Assembly: GCF_002646595.1 (NCBI RefSeq)
Contig: NZ_PDUD01000029.1
Location: forward strand, 124,001-188,000
Origin: Flavilitoribacter nigricans DSM 23189 = NBRC 102662
GTDB lineage: Bacteria; Bacteroidota; Bacteroidia; Chitinophagales; Saprospiraceae
Direction of reading: 5' to 3'
Length of the DNA: 64,000 nucleotides
Part shown: piece after piece, positions 49,421-58,773 of the stretch
Position numbering within the stretch: position 1 is the stretch's first letter
How the letters are laid out: every line of letters starts with the position of its first letter
The notes under the pieces: model-generated
Told to the model about the DNA's origin: nothing
Seen by the model: only the letters and a program-made list of their open reading frames with translations
Databases searched by the model: none
Program-made: the position numbers and the translations under genes

Positions 49421-51960
49421 ATTTCCGGTAAACTCGGACTTTTTACAAAGCCATACTGGTTTTGGGTTAAACTAAAGAACTGATCGATCACTAAATTGGA
49501 GGCTTCGGTTAGCAACCCCGTTACCTGATTCAAAAACTGAAATAACTTTTCACGCGCCTGGCTTTCCTCATTGACTTCCGTCAGTTCCTCCAGATCGCAA
49601 AGACGGACCATTGTGAGCGCTTCCAGTAGCTTTTTCTCGGCCGGGCTCAGATTCTGATTAACCTTATTGAGCGGCAGTTCGCGGAGATTCCGGGCGATCT
49701 GGTCGATCTGGAATACTACCGAACGCGGATTATCTTCTTCGGTGAGCAATAACTCCAGCACACCGTCGATCTTCAGGGTGGAACGGTACCGGTAGCGGTA
49801 GGTCAGCAGACTTTCGTTGCACATCAGCAACATTTCCAGCAAATTCTTCTCCTCTTCTTCTTCGTTCTTTTCAACGAGGATCGACTGCAGGATCGAACAG
49901 GTGCGAATGGCCGATTCGATAAACCGACCGATATTCAGCAGATGCCAGCTGGACTCCCGCGTCATGTTGTCAATATTCAGACCATTAAAGGCCATCAGGC
50001 GGACGATCAGACTATCGAGATGATCGAATATCTGCTGAATACTGGGATTTCCCCGACTCAGCGCGCCCCAGGCTTCCGATATGCTTTCCATGATCCGCCA
50101 GGTATCCAGGCTCAGACGGTCCCGCACGGCGTAACCGTTATCCAGGAAAGACTGCAGAGAATGTGCAATGGTACCTACCCGCCGGGGATCCGTTGCCAGC
50201 GAAATGAGTTCCTGTTCCGGATACTGCAATTTACTGGTGCCCTCTTCGGTAAAGCCCGGATCGGTGCCCGTCACGACGGTGATGGATTTGAGCAGCGTGA
50301 CCAGGGTTCGGTCCTTATGGAACTGTAGTTCTTCTTCCGTTTCGTTCAGGCGCCGGAGTACGATCCGCATCAGGCGCACGTTGATCACTACCCGCTCCAG
50401 GTATCTTCCCAGCCAAAACAGGCGTTCGCCGGTCCGACTGGGCAGTACGTTGGTCAGCCGGTTGAAATTTGCCGTTTTTCTCGCCCGGTTTTCCGGACCG
50501 GGCCCCTTCTGTTTCCCAACTACCCAGGTATCCTTGCTGATCCCTCCTTTTCGGTTGGAAAGCAGAAAAACGCCCTTAGTCGTTATACTTCGGGAAAGTC
50601 CCCCCGGCATCACCTGGTAAGATTCGGTGTCCATATTGGATACCACAAAGCTCCGGAATACCGTGTTCCTGGCTTCCAGTGCACCGTTCACCAGTGCCGG
50701 CGAAGTGGAAAAATCAACTACCTCCTGGCCAACGTACAAATGGGGATGGGCCTTGATGCGAGCCCGCCATTCAGCGATCTGGCCTGCGGTCAGGTTTCCA
50801 CCGTATACCGCCTGGTGCTCCTGTGAGCGGTAGATGTGTTTAACGATCAGATTCGGCAGGTTCTCCAGCACGTATTCCAACTCGGGAGACTGCCCGCACC
50901 ACCAGGTTGCCACGGAGGGCAGCTTCAGTTCCTGATCGAGCAACTCCCGGGAAAGAGCCGGTAAGAAGGCCATCAATCCCGGGTTTTCCAGGATCCGGCA
51001 TCCGATCGGGTTCACCACGATCACTTTTTTCTGCCGAACGGCTTCCATCAGACCGACTACCCCAAAGGTAGAATCGCCCCGAAAGGTGAGCGGGTCACTA
51101 TCGATATCTACCACTTTTCGCAGAATGACGTCTACCTTCTCCAGGCCGTTGAGGGTTTTCATCCATACGTAGCCGTCACTAACCGTCAGGTCTTCGCCGA
51201 AGGCCATGGTGAATCCTAAAACGGAAGACAGGTAGGCGTGCTCAAAATAAGAGTTGCTGCTGGCTCCCGGAGACAGCAGGACGATCCGCGGATTATCCTT
51301 ATTGTGCAATGGCAAATTAGCCAGTGTATTCTTTAAGGTCTGGTAGTAGGAAAACAGCTTTCGCACGTGGTTTTCCCGTAGGAGATGGGGAAAGACCCGG
51401 GTCATGGCCGCCCGGTTTTCCAGGACGTAGCCCGCACCGGAGGGCGCATCCGTCAGGTCGCGCAATACCCACATCTTCCCGTTGGGACCCCGCGCGAGAT
51501 CCGCAGAATACTGGATAAGCTGATGTTTGCCCGGCATCCGGATCTTATCCGCCTGCCGCAAAAAACCTTTATGGTTATAGATAAGTTCGAAGGGAATACT
51601 ACCGCTCCGGATCAGTTTACGGGGACCGTAGAGGTCCTCCAGGATCAGATTCAGCAGCTCGGCCCGCTGGCTCAATCCGGCTTCGATATTCTCCCAATCC
51701 CTTTTGGAGAACACCATCGGCACGGCATCCAGCGACCAGGGGCGGTTGCCCTCCGGATCGGCGTAGATATTATAGGTTACTCCATTCTCCCGCAATTGAC
51801 GCTCTACTTCCCGTTGTTTCTGGATGATCTCTTCCAGACTCATCTTTTCGTAAGCCCGTACAAGTTTGCGCCAATGAGATCCAACCTGGCCGTCTGAAGT
51901 GATCAGTTCGTCAAAGTAGGTAGCGTGCTTTTGGTAATATTCGGATAAGGTCGTTATCAT
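49417..51960 (-). CDS. Fused circularly permuted ATP-grasp and alpha-E domain protein
   Basis: The 847-residue protein joins two domains that are separate genes in the same locus. Residues about 1-480 are the circularly permuted ATP-grasp (DUF404/DUF407-like). The visible segments are DPEGNRPWSLDAVPMVFSKR, IYNHKGFLRQADKIR, LRDLTDAPSGAGYVLENRAA and a C-terminal VMPGGLSRSITTKGVFLLSN. Residues about 500-847 are an alpha-E helical domain (DUF403-like: PSRTGERLFWLGRYLERVVI, then a long all-helical tail). ATP-grasp enzymes join a carboxylate and an amine, so this is a candidate amidoligase. Its gene lies between the two transglutaminases on the minus strand, overlapping one by 4 nt. The plus-strand pair at 56154 and 57689 is the unfused counterpart. 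Confidence 0.88.
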   Translation of the reverse strand: MITTLSEYYQKHATYFDELITSDGQVGSHWRKLVRAYEKMSLEEIIQKQREVERQLRENGVTYNIYADPEGNRPWSLDAVPMVFSKRDWENIEAGLSQRAELLNLILEDLYGPRKLIRSGSIPFELIYNHKGFLRQADKIRMPGKHQLIQYSADLARGPNGKMWVLRDLTDAPSGAGYVLENRAAMTRVFPHLLRENHVRKLFSYYQTLKNTLANLPLHNKDNPRIVLLSPGASSNSYFEHAYLSSVLGFTMAFGEDLTVSDGYVWMKTLNGLEKVDVILRKVVDIDSDPLTFRGDSTFGVVGLMEAVRQKKVIVVNPIGCRILENPGLMAFLPALSRELLDQELKLPSVATWWCGQSPELEYVLENLPNLIVKHIYRSQEHQAVYGGNLTAGQIAEWRARIKAHPHLYVGQEVVDFSTSPALVNGALEARNTVFRSFVVSNMDTESYQVMPGGLSRSITTKGVFLLSNRKGGISKDTWVVGKQKGPGPENRARKTANFNRLTNVLPSRTGERLFWLGRYLERVVINVRLMRIVLRRLNETEEELQFHKDRTLVTLLKSITVVTGTDPGFTEEGTSKLQYPEQELISLATDPRRVGTIAHSLQSFLDNGYAVRDRLSLDTWRIMESISEAWGALSRGNPSIQQIFDHLDSLIVRLMAFNGLNIDNMTRESSWHLLNIGRFIESAIRTCSILQSILVEKNEEEEEKNLLEMLLMCNESLLTYRYRYRSTLKIDGVLELLLTEEDNPRSVVFQIDQIARNLRELPLNKVNQNLSPAEKKLLEALTMVRLCDLEELTEVNEESQAREKLFQFLNQVTGLLTEASNLVIDQFFSLTQNQYGFVKSPSLPEI

Positions 51961-52071
51961 ATATTTGTTGGCATAAATCCGCCTTATAAACCAGCAAGAT
52001 ACTGCTATTCCTGGTTTTTCATAACACCGAATCTGAGATTCTGGGTTCGCACACGGCCCGTTTTTTTACAC

Positions 52072-55000
52072 TTAACTTTTTCTATATCTACGTAAATCCA
52101 TGGTAAACGGGTACTCGGGATTCACCAGCTCTCCCGTAGCCTCATAAACCGGCAGGATGGTCATTTGGGTGACAAACCTACCGATCTGGTTGGTGCCCAC
52201 CACCGTTGGCGTGATCTCATTCACCGAATGGCCGAAGTCAAAGAATCGGGATATCCGGCGCGATTCCGCCTCGTAACTGTTGACGGGGAAGGTATCGTAA
52301 TTCCGTCCTCCCGGATGCGCAACGTGGTACTTACAGGCCGCAACCGACTTGCCGGTCCAGGTATCAAAAACATCAAATACCAGCGGGGTATCGATGCCGA
52401 TGGTCGGGTGCAGCGCCGAAGGAGGCTGCCAGGCCCGGTAGCGGATACCGGCAACGTATTCACCGTGGGTTCCGGTATTCTTCAGTGGAATGCGAAAGCC
52501 GTTGCACAGCAGATGGTAACGGGAATCCGTAAGGCCGCTGATCTTGACCTGTACCCGCTCCAGGGACGAATCCACAAAACGGGCCGTACCCGAACTGGAC
52601 ATCTCCTCTCCCAGTACATGCCAGGGCTCGATCGCCGTGTGTAGTTCCAGGTGAATATTCCCTTCCCGCAGTTCCCCGAGGAAAGGGAAACGGAAACTGA
52701 AGAATGGATCAAACCAGCTGATATCGAATTCGTAACCGCCTTCGCGCAGATCGCGAACGACTTCCTTAAGATCCTGGTAGCAATAGTGAGGCAGTAGGAA
52801 GCGATCGTGCAGGGCGGTCCCCCAGCGCACCAGCTTGTGCTTATACGGTTTCTTCCAGAACAGCATGACCAGAGAGCGGATCAGCAGAAACTGCACCATA
52901 CTCATCCGGTAATGCGGCGGCATGTCGAAACCGCGGAATTCCAGAATACCCAGGCGTCCGCTGCTGGAATCCGGAGAATAGAGCTTATCAATACAAAATT
53001 CCGCGCGGTGGGTATTACCGGTAATATCCACCAGCAGATTGCGGAAGATACGATCCACCAGCCAGTAGGGCACTTTATCTTCTTCCAGGTCTTCCGGTAT
53101 CTGCTGGAAAGCCAGTTCCAGTTCGTACAACATCTCATCCCGGCCTTCGTCTACCCTCGGGGCCTGACTGGTCGGTCCGATGAACTGCGTTGAGAACAGA
53201 TAAGACAGTACCGGATGGTGCTGCCAGTAAGTGATCAGGCTGCGCAGCAGATCGGGCCGGCGCAGCATGGGGCTGTCCGCCGGGGTCCGTCCTCCGAGCG
53301 TGATGTGGTTACCGCCACCGGTGCCGGTATGCCGACCATCCAGGTTGAATTTTTCGGACGACAGGCGCGATTCCCGGGCCTTATCGAATAGGATCTCGAA
53401 ATTCCGGGTAAGGTCCGCCCAGTTCTCCGCCGGATGGATATTAACTTCGATCACTCCGGGGTCCGGTGTGACCATCATTTTTTCAATGCGTGAATCGGAA
53501 GGAGGATCGTAGCCCTCGATCAATACCGGAATGTCCAGTACTTTCGCCGTATTTTCTACGGCTTCCGTGAGCGCCAGATAGTGTTCGATGCGGCTCAGCG
53601 GCGGAAAGAATACGAACATTTTGCCTTCCCGGACTTCCACCACGATAGCCGTTTTGAAGGTCAGTTCGGTATCGGGTACGGATACGTCAGCCCGCGCCGT
53701 TTCCACCAGTTGACCCGTATTAGGCAGGGCCTCCACTTCCGCGAACAGGCTCCTTTCGGGCAGATTATCCAGCACTTCCGGATCCGATTCTTTGATCGCA
53801 TCCAGTGGGAGTCGCAGTCCGACCGGGGAATTTCCCGGTACCAGAAACATCTGCTTCCGGCGGAAACCCCAATTGCAGGATTGCCAGCTCTCGGTCCCGG
53901 CCTCCCAGCGCAGGGGCAGCACCTGCCCTACGGGCTGATCCAGTCCCTGGGACAGGAGTTCGGCCAGTTTCTGGCGCTCCAGCGGGGATTTCAGATCCAG
54001 TTCGTGCGGATCCACCTGTACCGGCACTTTGCTTTCTTCCCAGATAAAGTAAAAGGGATCTTCGAAAGCCGGCCGGATAAAGCGATGGGGCAGGCCCAGT
54101 TCGTTAGACAACTGCTGAATAAACCGTCCGGCATCCTCATTGGTCAGGCCGTAATCCTTGGAGAGGTCCGCCAGCAAATGGTCTTCCCGCCAGATGGGTT
54201 GCCCGTCCTTACGCCAGTAGCAGGCCAGTTTCCAGCGGGGCAGCGGTTCTCCCGGATACCATTTCCCCTGACCGTACTGCATCAGGGAACCGGTACCAAA
54301 TTCTTCTTTTAATTTATGGAACAGCACATTGGCCAGTGCTCTTTTGTGCTGACCGTCGGCGGCCGAATTCCATTCCGGAGCTTCGGTATTATCGACCGCA
54401 ACGAAGGTGGGTTCGCCCCCCATCGTAAGTCGGAGATCCGACTCCTGCATTTCGCGGTCCACCTGCTCCCCAACGGCCATGATCTGCTGCCATTGGTCCT
54501 CGGTATAGGGTTTGGTCACCCGCGGCCGCTCTTCGATGCGGGTCACCTTATTTTCAAACTTGAACTCCGTTTTACAGGATTCGGCAAATCCGCTGATCGG
54601 CGCTGCACTCTGCGGATCCGGCGTACAGGCCAGCGGGATGTGCCCTTCACCGGCGAAGAGGCCGGAGGTGGGATCCAGTCCGACCCAGCCCGCACCGGGC
54701 AGATATACTTCCGTCCAGGCGTGCAGGTCCGTAAAGTCCTCTTCCGGACCGGAAGGACCATCGAGGGATTTCTGGTCTGCAGTCAGCTGCACCAGATAAC
54801 CGGAAGCAAAACGGGAGGCCAGTCCCAGATGGCGGAATATCTGCGCCAGCAACCAGGCCGAATCCCGGCAGGAGCCCGAAGACAGATTCAGGGTCTCTTC
54901 GCAGGATTGCACGCCCGGCTCCATCCGGATCCGGTAGTTGATGTCCTGGTTAAGCATCTGGTTCATGGCGACCATCAGGTCCACGGTGGTCATGTCCGGT

Positions 55001-55416
55001 TTGATGCGTTCCCGGGCCCTGGTGAGCCAATCCTGCAGGAGCGGGCCCGCTTCCTTGATCTCGAGATAAGGCGCGAGCTGCTTCAGCACGAGATCTTCGT
55101 ATTTAAAGGGAAAGTGTTCCGCGTAGTCTTCAATGAAAAAATCGAACGGATTGATCACTACCATATCGGCGATCACTTCCACGTCAACCACAAAGCGGTC
55201 TACCTTTTCCGGAAAGACCACCCGGGCCAGATAATTCCCGAAGGGATCCTGTTGCCAGTTGAGAAAGTGGTTCTTGGGTTCGATATTCAGGGAATAAGCT
55301 TTGATCGGTGTTCGCGAGTGCGGGGCCGGTCGCAGGCGGATAACCTGCGGTGACAGTTCGATCGGACGCTCGTAATGATAACTTGTAAAATGGCGAATGG
55401 CTACCTTTATGGACAT
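52072..55416 (-). CDS. Large transglutaminase plus DUF2126 domain protein
   Basis: The 1114-residue product has an N-terminal transglutaminase-like part (about 1-300: RHFTSYHYERPIELSPQVIR; Cys in LSSGSCRDSAWLLAQIFRHL; His/Asp in DLHAWTEVYLPGAGWVGLDP). A long DUF2126 domain follows (LTMGGEPTFVAVDNTEAPEW, VPYWLVDRIFRNLLVDITGN, RAEFCIDKLYSPDSSSGRLG, LEFRGFDMPPHYRMSMVQFL). The DUF2126 part resembles a glutamine-synthetase-type fold in published analyses of amidoligases (recalled, not computed). It is the first gene of the minus-strand operon, 111 nt upstream of the fused ATP-grasp gene, and is divergent from the split pair. The likely role is forming or removing amide-linked peptides in the cytoplasm, by inference from the domain set. 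Confidence 0.88.
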   Translation of the reverse strand: MSIKVAIRHFTSYHYERPIELSPQVIRLRPAPHSRTPIKAYSLNIEPKNHFLNWQQDPFGNYLARVVFPEKVDRFVVDVEVIADMVVINPFDFFIEDYAEHFPFKYEDLVLKQLAPYLEIKEAGPLLQDWLTRARERIKPDMTTVDLMVAMNQMLNQDINYRIRMEPGVQSCEETLNLSSGSCRDSAWLLAQIFRHLGLASRFASGYLVQLTADQKSLDGPSGPEEDFTDLHAWTEVYLPGAGWVGLDPTSGLFAGEGHIPLACTPDPQSAAPISGFAESCKTEFKFENKVTRIEERPRVTKPYTEDQWQQIMAVGEQVDREMQESDLRLTMGGEPTFVAVDNTEAPEWNSAADGQHKRALANVLFHKLKEEFGTGSLMQYGQGKWYPGEPLPRWKLACYWRKDGQPIWREDHLLADLSKDYGLTNEDAGRFIQQLSNELGLPHRFIRPAFEDPFYFIWEESKVPVQVDPHELDLKSPLERQKLAELLSQGLDQPVGQVLPLRWEAGTESWQSCNWGFRRKQMFLVPGNSPVGLRLPLDAIKESDPEVLDNLPERSLFAEVEALPNTGQLVETARADVSVPDTELTFKTAIVVEVREGKMFVFFPPLSRIEHYLALTEAVENTAKVLDIPVLIEGYDPPSDSRIEKMMVTPDPGVIEVNIHPAENWADLTRNFEILFDKARESRLSSEKFNLDGRHTGTGGGNHITLGGRTPADSPMLRRPDLLRSLITYWQHHPVLSYLFSTQFIGPTSQAPRVDEGRDEMLYELELAFQQIPEDLEEDKVPYWLVDRIFRNLLVDITGNTHRAEFCIDKLYSPDSSSGRLGILEFRGFDMPPHYRMSMVQFLLIRSLVMLFWKKPYKHKLVRWGTALHDRFLLPHYCYQDLKEVVRDLREGGYEFDISWFDPFFSFRFPFLGELREGNIHLELHTAIEPWHVLGEEMSSSGTARFVDSSLERVQVKISGLTDSRYHLLCNGFRIPLKNTGTHGEYVAGIRYRAWQPPSALHPTIGIDTPLVFDVFDTWTGKSVAACKYHVAHPGGRNYDTFPVNSYEAESRRISRFFDFGHSVNEITPTVVGTNQIGRFVTQMTILPVYEATGELVNPEYPFTMDLRRYRKS

Positions 55417-56153
55417 AAATTCTTTTAGTTGCTAAATGGTTAAAAGCGATGGTCTCTGCACCGGTCAACACGGTAGGATATGGTACTATTATGTTCCGGA
55501 ATTTTCTGAAACTTCACCAAAGCGCAAATGCGGCGTGCCGACCTACAGCCGGTTATGCACCGCAAAGCGAAATAGATCGCTACGCAGCTCTGTCTATTTT
55601 CTTTCCTTCGGTCCGAAAATAGAACGGTGCGCGGTGCCTGACTACCGGTGCTTATACCGTAAGTTGTTAAAAGTAAGAAAAAACCCTTATTAGACCTATA
55701 CTTCCCGCTATTGGAAAAAAGACAGCCGATCCGGAGAAAAAAGTGCGGGCTGGGTACTTGGTCGTTTTTTTAACAAATCAGGTTTTAATCAAAATAAAAT
55801 TCCTGTATTAAAAGATCACCCCATTTTTTATAAGGTATCCCAAACTGATAAAAAAATGACCAAAATATTATTGCGCACAAAATTTGAAAAAGCTTGTTAT
55901 AATAATTATATTCAAAACTTGTCTTTTTAAAAACACACGCTGCGCTGTCGGGCAGAGCGGATTCAAGGTGAAGTGACTAAGACCCTTAGTGATAAACCAG
56001 GTCGTTTTTGTCAGCGAAGATCACCGGTAATGCGCCCTTTTTCCATAATTTGCCCTTTTCATGGCGATTTGCGTGAGGGATACGCGTTTTCCGAAAACCC
56101 GTTAAACTATAGCTGTGCAGTACTAGAGCAAAATAATAAACATTCTGCACTAT
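55417..56153. other. 737-bp divergent intergenic region
   Basis: No open frame is convincing. The first 250 bases (55440-55680) are GC-richer and include a 9-bp hairpin, tctattttc (55593-55601) with gaaaatagaa (55615-55624). The remainder is strongly A/T-rich, with homopolymer runs and an unstructured leader before 56154. The gap should hold the divergent promoters of the two amidoligase operons, but I see no clear -7/-33 pair to single out. Confidence 0.5.
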
Positions 56154-57587
56154 ATGGATCTAAATTCTTTTAGCAACTATGAAGTAGGAGCTTTTTACGA
56201 CGAAATGTTCAGCTCTGACCGCAGGGTCCGTGACTGGTATAAAGACTTTTGCCAGGAGATCGAGAACATGTCCCGCGATGAACTCCAGTCCAAACAACAC
56301 GCCGCCGAACGCTCCCTGCACTCCATGGGCATTACCTTTAACGTCTATTCCGAAGGAGAGGGCGTAGAGCGGATCATGCCGATCGACATCATTCCCCGCA
56401 TCATCATGCGCCAGGAATGGGATGAAGTGGCCCGCGGCCTGGTTCAGCGCGTGGAGGCCCTCAATCTATTTATTGACGATATTTACCACGATCAAAAAAT
56501 ACTGAAGGACGGTATCATTCCCGAATCCGTCATCACTTCCAGCAAAGGTTTCCTCAAACAATGTATGGGCGTCAATCCGCCGAAGGGCATCTGGTGTCAT
56601 ATCACCGGTACGGACCTGATCCGGGATGACAACGGTGATTTTCTGGTACTGGAGGACAACCTGCGTTGCCCTTCCGGCGTATCCTACGTGTTGGAAAACC
56701 GGGAGATCCTGAAAAAGGCCTTCCCCAACATCTTCGAAAAGATCGGCGTGCAACACGTGTCCGATTATCCGACCCGTCTGCTGGAAATGCTCCAGTTTAT
56801 CTGTGACAAACCCGATCCGCAGGTGGTCGTTCTGACCCCCGGGATCTACAACTCGGCTTACTTCGAGCACTCCTATCTGGCCCAGCAAATGGGGGTCAGC
56901 CTGGTGGAAAGCTCCGATCTGGTAGTTCGCGACGGGACCGTTCAGATGCGAACGACCAAAGGCTACGAACTGGTGGATGTGATCTACCGCCGGATTGACG
57001 ATACCTTCATGGATCCCAAAGCTTTCAATCCCGAGTCACTGATCGGTGTGCCCGGCATTTTTGATGTATTCAAAAATAATAAGGTCGCCATTGCCAATGC
57101 TCCCGGTACCGGAGTAGCCGACGACAAAGTGGTGTACGCTTACGTGCCGCGGATCATCAAATACTATCTGGATCAGGATCCGGCCATTCCCAATGTGCGC
57201 ACCTATCTCTGCGGGGAAGATGCCGATCGCAAGTATGTGCTGGAAAACATCGAAGAGCTGGTTGTAAAGGAAGCCAACGAAGCCGGTGGATACGGCATGC
57301 TGATCGGTCCGAAATCCACGAAAGAGGAGTGCGAAGAATTCCGTAAACGCATCAAGAACAACCCGCGCAACTACATCGCCCAACCGACCATTTCCCTTTC
57401 CCGGGTACCGACCCTGGTGGGAGAAGGTTTTGAAGGCCGGCACGTGGATCTGCGCCCCTACATCCTGTACGGAGACGGCGTCAAGGTGATCCCTGGTGGT
57501 CTCACCCGCGTTGCCCTCCGGAAAGGCTCCCTTGTGGTCAATTCGTCCCAGGGAGGCGGTAGTAAAGATACGTGGGTACTTTATTGA
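56154..57587 (+). CDS. Circularly permuted ATP-grasp protein (DUF404/DUF407), stand-alone
   Basis: The 477-residue enzyme is the unfused counterpart of the N-terminal half of the 847-residue protein. It shows VYSEGEGVERIMPIDIIPRI, ITSSKGFLKQCMGVNPPKG, VLEDNLRCPSGVSYVLENRE and the C-terminal VIPGGLTRVALRKGSLVVNS followed by SQGGGSKDTWVLY. Both carry the LEDN/LRDL...PSGxxYVLENR ATP-site signature. ATP-grasp chemistry implies amide ligation with ATP. It starts the plus-strand operon and is followed after 101 nt by the alpha-E gene. The ATG at 56154 gives the natural N-terminus of this family. Confidence 0.92.
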   Translation: MDLNSFSNYEVGAFYDEMFSSDRRVRDWYKDFCQEIENMSRDELQSKQHAAERSLHSMGITFNVYSEGEGVERIMPIDIIPRIIMRQEWDEVARGLVQRVEALNLFIDDIYHDQKILKDGIIPESVITSSKGFLKQCMGVNPPKGIWCHITGTDLIRDDNGDFLVLEDNLRCPSGVSYVLENREILKKAFPNIFEKIGVQHVSDYPTRLLEMLQFICDKPDPQVVVLTPGIYNSAYFEHSYLAQQMGVSLVESSDLVVRDGTVQMRTTKGYELVDVIYRRIDDTFMDPKAFNPESLIGVPGIFDVFKNNKVAIANAPGTGVADDKVVYAYVPRIIKYYLDQDPAIPNVRTYLCGEDADRKYVLENIEELVVKEANEAGGYGMLIGPKSTKEECEEFRKRIKNNPRNYIAQPTISLSRVPTLVGEGFEGRHVDLRPYILYGDGVKVIPGGLTRVALRKGSLVVNSSQGGGSKDTWVLY

Positions 57588-57642
57588 TGCCGGGAAAAAG
57601 GGGTACCGTATAGAGCTACCGCTTATCCCAATTTCACTGCAC

Positions 57643-57688
57643 TGTAAGATCGCAAGGTCACAACATTCTAACAACACAACATCACAAC
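57643..57688. repeat. Degenerate acaacatcac leader repeat before the alpha-E gene
   Basis: Imperfect units (aaggtcacaacattct, aacaacacaac, atcacaac) run directly into the ATG at 57689. It belongs to the same class of A/C-rich leaders as 3858-3914 and the one before 23420. Confidence 0.65.
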
Positions 57689-58666
57689 ATGCTAAGTAGA
57701 GTCGCCAATTCCATCTACTGGATGAACAGATATATCGAACGTGCCGAAAATCACGCCCGTTTCATCGGAGTAACCTTTAACCTGATCCTGGATATGCCCA
57801 AGCACGAAAAGGCCCAGTGGGAGCCGATGCTTTACGCTTCCGGTGATTACGACACTTTCAAAAGTTTTTATCCCCAATCCAACCGCAGCAATATCCTGCG
57901 GTTCATGAGTTTCGACGAACGCAATCCCAACGCAATTCTTTCCTGTGTGCACAAAGCCCGGGAGAACGCCCGGAGTATCCGGGAGATCATTTCCAAAGAG
58001 ATGTGGGAACACATCAATCAGTTTTACCACAGCTGTAAAGAGGCTTCGCGCCGGGAAAAATGGAAGATCGACGACTGGCAGGATTTTTTCAATCAGGTGA
58101 AAATGGACAGTCAGTTGTACTACGGGATCGTCGATTCCACCTTTACGCGTAACGAAGGATACCAGTTCAGCCGCCTGGGAAGATACCTGGAGCGGGCGGA
58201 TAAAACCTCCCGTTTTGTAGACGTCAAATACTTCATCCTGCTTCCGGACGTACACGAAGTAGGGAGTAACCTGGACGTACTGCAGTGGTCGGCCGTACTC
58301 AAATCGGTCAGTGCATTCAATATGTACCGCCAGGCCTATCTGACCATCAACCCGGCCCAGATCGTTGAGTACCTCATGTTGGATCGCTATTTCCCCCGCT
58401 CGCTATTCTATTGCCTCAAGGAAGTGGAAGAAGCCATCATCCAGATCACCGGCCACCAGAACAAACAACATCCGGCCGTGCGCATCATCGGCAAGCTCCG
58501 TTCGGAAATGGAATACAACGATATCAATGATATCTTCAAGATCGGATTGCACGAATCACTCGACATTTTCCAGCAAAAGCTCAATAAGGTCGGCAACGTG
58601 ATCCACGAGAGCTATTTTGCGCTCAAACCGGAACCAGAAACGGAGGAGCAGGAAATGGAACAATGA
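57689..58666 (+). CDS. Alpha-E domain protein (DUF403), stand-alone
   Basis: The 325-residue helical protein begins MLSRVANSIYWMNRYIERAE, the hallmark start of alpha-E domains, with repeated helical signature segments (NARSIREIISKEMWEHINQF, FSRLGRYLERADKTSRFVDV). It ends in a negatively charged tail. It matches the C-terminal half of the fused 847-residue protein. Alpha-E proteins usually occur next to a circularly permuted ATP-grasp and a transglutaminase and are thought to partner the ligase. It follows the ATP-grasp gene in the plus-strand operon. A small lipoprotein gene begins 107 nt downstream. Confidence 0.92.
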   Translation: MLSRVANSIYWMNRYIERAENHARFIGVTFNLILDMPKHEKAQWEPMLYASGDYDTFKSFYPQSNRSNILRFMSFDERNPNAILSCVHKARENARSIREIISKEMWEHINQFYHSCKEASRREKWKIDDWQDFFNQVKMDSQLYYGIVDSTFTRNEGYQFSRLGRYLERADKTSRFVDVKYFILLPDVHEVGSNLDVLQWSAVLKSVSAFNMYRQAYLTINPAQIVEYLMLDRYFPRSLFYCLKEVEEAIIQITGHQNKQHPAVRIIGKLRSEMEYNDINDIFKIGLHESLDIFQQKLNKVGNVIHESYFALKPEPETEEQEMEQ

Positions 58667-58773
58667 ATTATTCCCGGTAAACGGTGATAATGAGGGGGTT
58701 ACTAGGATGATTGAAGGAAAAAACTTATATTTAAAGGGTCTTTCAAGCTACGTCATTCTCAAAACCCATAGAT

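Noticed and set aside
34003-51977. A 14-mer tttgttggcataaa shared before the endopeptidase gene (34003) and the 847-residue gene (51964)
   Set aside because: A 14-bp match is expected several times by chance among all positions of a 64-kb window, and the two copies differ in orientation relative to their genes.
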